Origin: CAYNBT01 sp964396025
GTDB taxonomy: Bacteria > Patescibacteriota > WWE3 > UBA101185 > UBA10185
Length of the DNA: 5,570 nt
Direction of reading: 5' to 3'
Assembly (NCBI GenBank): GCA_964396025.1
Contig: CAYNBT010000035.1
Coordinates: 1-5,570 of the forward strand
Part shown: positions 4,710-5,570 of the stretch, piece after piece
Layout: each line of letters starts with the position of its first letter
Position numbering within the stretch: the first letter of the stretch is position 1
Notes under the pieces: model-generated
What the model saw: the letters and a program-made list of their open reading frames with translations, nothing else
Told to the model about the DNA's origin: nothing
Database searches by the model: none
Program-made: the position numbers and the translations under genes

Positions 4710-5375
4710 ATGCCAGAAAACAAGTTCGAATCAAATGAAATTGCGGGTATGACAAAGGATATTGAAGCGCTCAACCCATTAACTAACGCCGATGGGCAAC
4801 CTGTGCCTTTTGAGTTAAATGGACAGCAGTTTATAACTGCAGCTATTAAAAAACCATTAAAGGACAACACGGATCTTGTAGTGTTTGGTGTTTGGAATCT
4901 TGAACAAGATAATAAAACCGGTTCTCCAGTTGCATGTGTAGACAGCTTCGTAGACAAAAACACTGGACTTGCCACTGTAGACATAAGATCACATCACATT
5001 GTCTTCCCTAACATGCCCGAGAAGTTTGGGGAACTTGAAGAACTTTATACTAAAGATAATCCAACCTCTGATAGTGCCTTCATTGTAGATGAAGAGTTTA
5101 GAGGCACTGGATTAGCCAATGTACTACAGGCAGAAACTCAGTATGTCCTAGGCAAGATGGGAGCATTGACTATTGAGTATGCTGGGGACACAACAACACG
5201 AGCTGATGAAAATGGCGCTACTTCATTCTATGGTAAACATGCTAGCGCAGCATTTATTGAAACAGACCCTGATTACGAGGAAGGGGCTCCGTACGTGGGT
5301 CCAAGAACAATAATACCCACGCAATTGAGCGCTTATCAGTATGACCTACTACAGACACACTTTGCCCCGCAGTAA
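4710..5375 (+). CDS. GNAT-like (N-acetyltransferase fold) protein, 221 aa
   Basis: The C-terminal half has the landmarks of a Gcn5-related acetyltransferase. SAFIVDEEFRGTGLANVLQ (122-140) gives the strand-4/helix-3 motif A with Arg131-Gly-x-Gly-x-Ala136, the acetyl-CoA pyrophosphate loop (consensus Q/R-x-x-G-x-G/A). A helix (137-150) then a strand (ALTIEYAGD, 152-160) follow, and TSFYGKHASAAFIETD (171-186) resembles the usual N-x-x-A-x-x-FY-x-k-x-GF motif B. Residues about 39-98 would supply the first strands. The first 35 residues and the acidic stretch 103-121 are extra or diverged. The substrate cannot be predicted, and activity is not assured because the glycine after FYGKH is missing (His-Ala-Ser). 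There is no signal peptide or membrane segment. It has no Shine-Dalgarno and is transcribed away from the membrane-protein gene; tRNA-Gln follows 72 bases after its stop. Confidence 0.75.
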   Translation: MPENKFESNEIAGMTKDIEALNPLTNADGQPVPFELNGQQFITAAIKKPLKDNTDLVVFGVWNLEQDNKTGSPVACVDSFVDKNTGLATVDIRSHHIVFPNMPEKFGELEELYTKDNPTSDSAFIVDEEFRGTGLANVLQAETQYVLGKMGALTIEYAGDTTTRADENGATSFYGKHASAAFIETDPDYEEGAPYVGPRTIIPTQLSAYQYDLLQTHFAPQ

Positions 5376-5408
5376 CACAAAGATTTAATACTACAGCTAT
5401 GATAAAAT

Positions 5409-5425
5409 CCTGTTGCCTATACAGG
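5409..5425 (+). other. Small hairpin between the GNAT-like gene and tRNA-Gln
   Basis: CCTGT (5409-5413) and ACAGG (5421-5425) form a five-pair stem with a seven-base loop, with a run of only four T residues six bases later (5431-5434). It could be a weak terminator of the GNAT-like gene. The same stretch also holds TTGCCT (5413-5418), 17 bases before AAAGAT (5436-5441), a poor promoter match whose start would fall at the tRNA 5' end. Neither reading is strong, and read-through into the tRNA is possible. Confidence 0.25.
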
Positions 5426-5447
5426 TACGCTTTTGAAAGATTTTTAT

Positions 5448-5521
5448 TGGGGAGTCGTCTAGTGGTAGGACGCCGCGCTCTGGACGCGGTAGCCGGGGTT
5501 CAAATCCCTGCTCCCCAGCCA
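5448..5521 (+). tRNA. tRNA-Gln (anticodon CUG), CCA encoded
   Basis: All arms are complete: acceptor TGGGGAG/CTCCCCA, D arm GTCT/GGAC, anticodon stem CCGCG/CGCGG with loop CTCTGGA, and T arm CGGGG/CCCTG (one G-T pair) around TTCAAAT. The anticodon CTG at 5480-5482 reads CAG. The first pair is U1-A72 and the discriminator is G73. U1-A72 is the hallmark of bacterial tRNA-Gln, recognised by GlnRS or by the GatCAB amidotransferase, and supports the assignment. CCA is encoded. Like the tRNA-Glu at the other end of the window, it is the C34 isoacceptor. The remaining bases to 5570 are AT-rich and hold nothing I can name. Confidence 0.97.
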
Positions 5522-5570
5522 ATTTAGAAAACAATTATTTCTCTTTATAACAACAAGTTCCAAAACACTC

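Noticed and set aside
4703..4984. Minus-strand open frame of 93 codons
   Set aside because: It is antisense to the start of the GNAT-like gene and has no ribosome site or recognisable features.

Overview
The window looks like a compact stretch of a bacterial chromosome from the Candidate Phyla Radiation (Patescibacteria), possibly on the Microgenomates side. This is an inference from gene style, not proof: moderately AT-rich DNA, short intergenic gaps, many small orphan proteins, an NYN/LabA-like gene overlapping a VanW-family envelope gene, a tiny protein starting MCSTCGCH, and tRNA genes with encoded CCA ends. One gene ends in TGA 29 bases before a strong terminator, and TAA and TAG are also used. 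This argues for the standard code and against lineages that read TGA as glycine.

Layout, left to right. A tRNA-Glu(CUC) gene on the minus strand (1-75) has a near-consensus promoter at 114-142. Next is a 199-residue orphan gene on the minus strand (248-847) with a textbook terminator at 181-219. It diverges from a small exported or membrane-anchored protein on the plus strand (885-1316). That gene ends two bases from the end of a convergent minus-strand pair: a VanW-family envelope protein (1319-3043), and upstream of it an NYN-domain putative nuclease (3018-3602). The pair overlaps by 26 bases and looks like an operon. Diverging from it is a 105-residue cysteine-rich, acidic protein (3712-4029) with a metallothionein-like middle and an EF-hand-like loop near its C-terminus. 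A bidirectional terminator (4041-4084) separates it from a convergent two-helix membrane protein on the minus strand (4097-4612). That gene diverges from a GNAT-like protein (4710-5375). The window closes with tRNA-Gln(CUG) on the plus strand (5448-5521) and 49 bases in which I see nothing.

The genes do not form one obvious pathway. The NYN-VanW pair is a real transcriptional unit by layout; the others seem to be single-gene units in divergent or convergent arrangement. Two initiation styles coexist. Three genes have clear Shine-Dalgarno sequences (starts at 847, 3712, 4612). Three have none but carry a -10-like hexamer 6-9 bases before the ATG (885, 3602, 4710), which suggests leaderless or nearly leaderless mRNAs. 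The observations most worth checking are the cysteine-rich/EF-hand-like protein and this leaderless pattern. I do not see a mobile element, CRISPR array, or recognisable defence or biosynthetic cluster.
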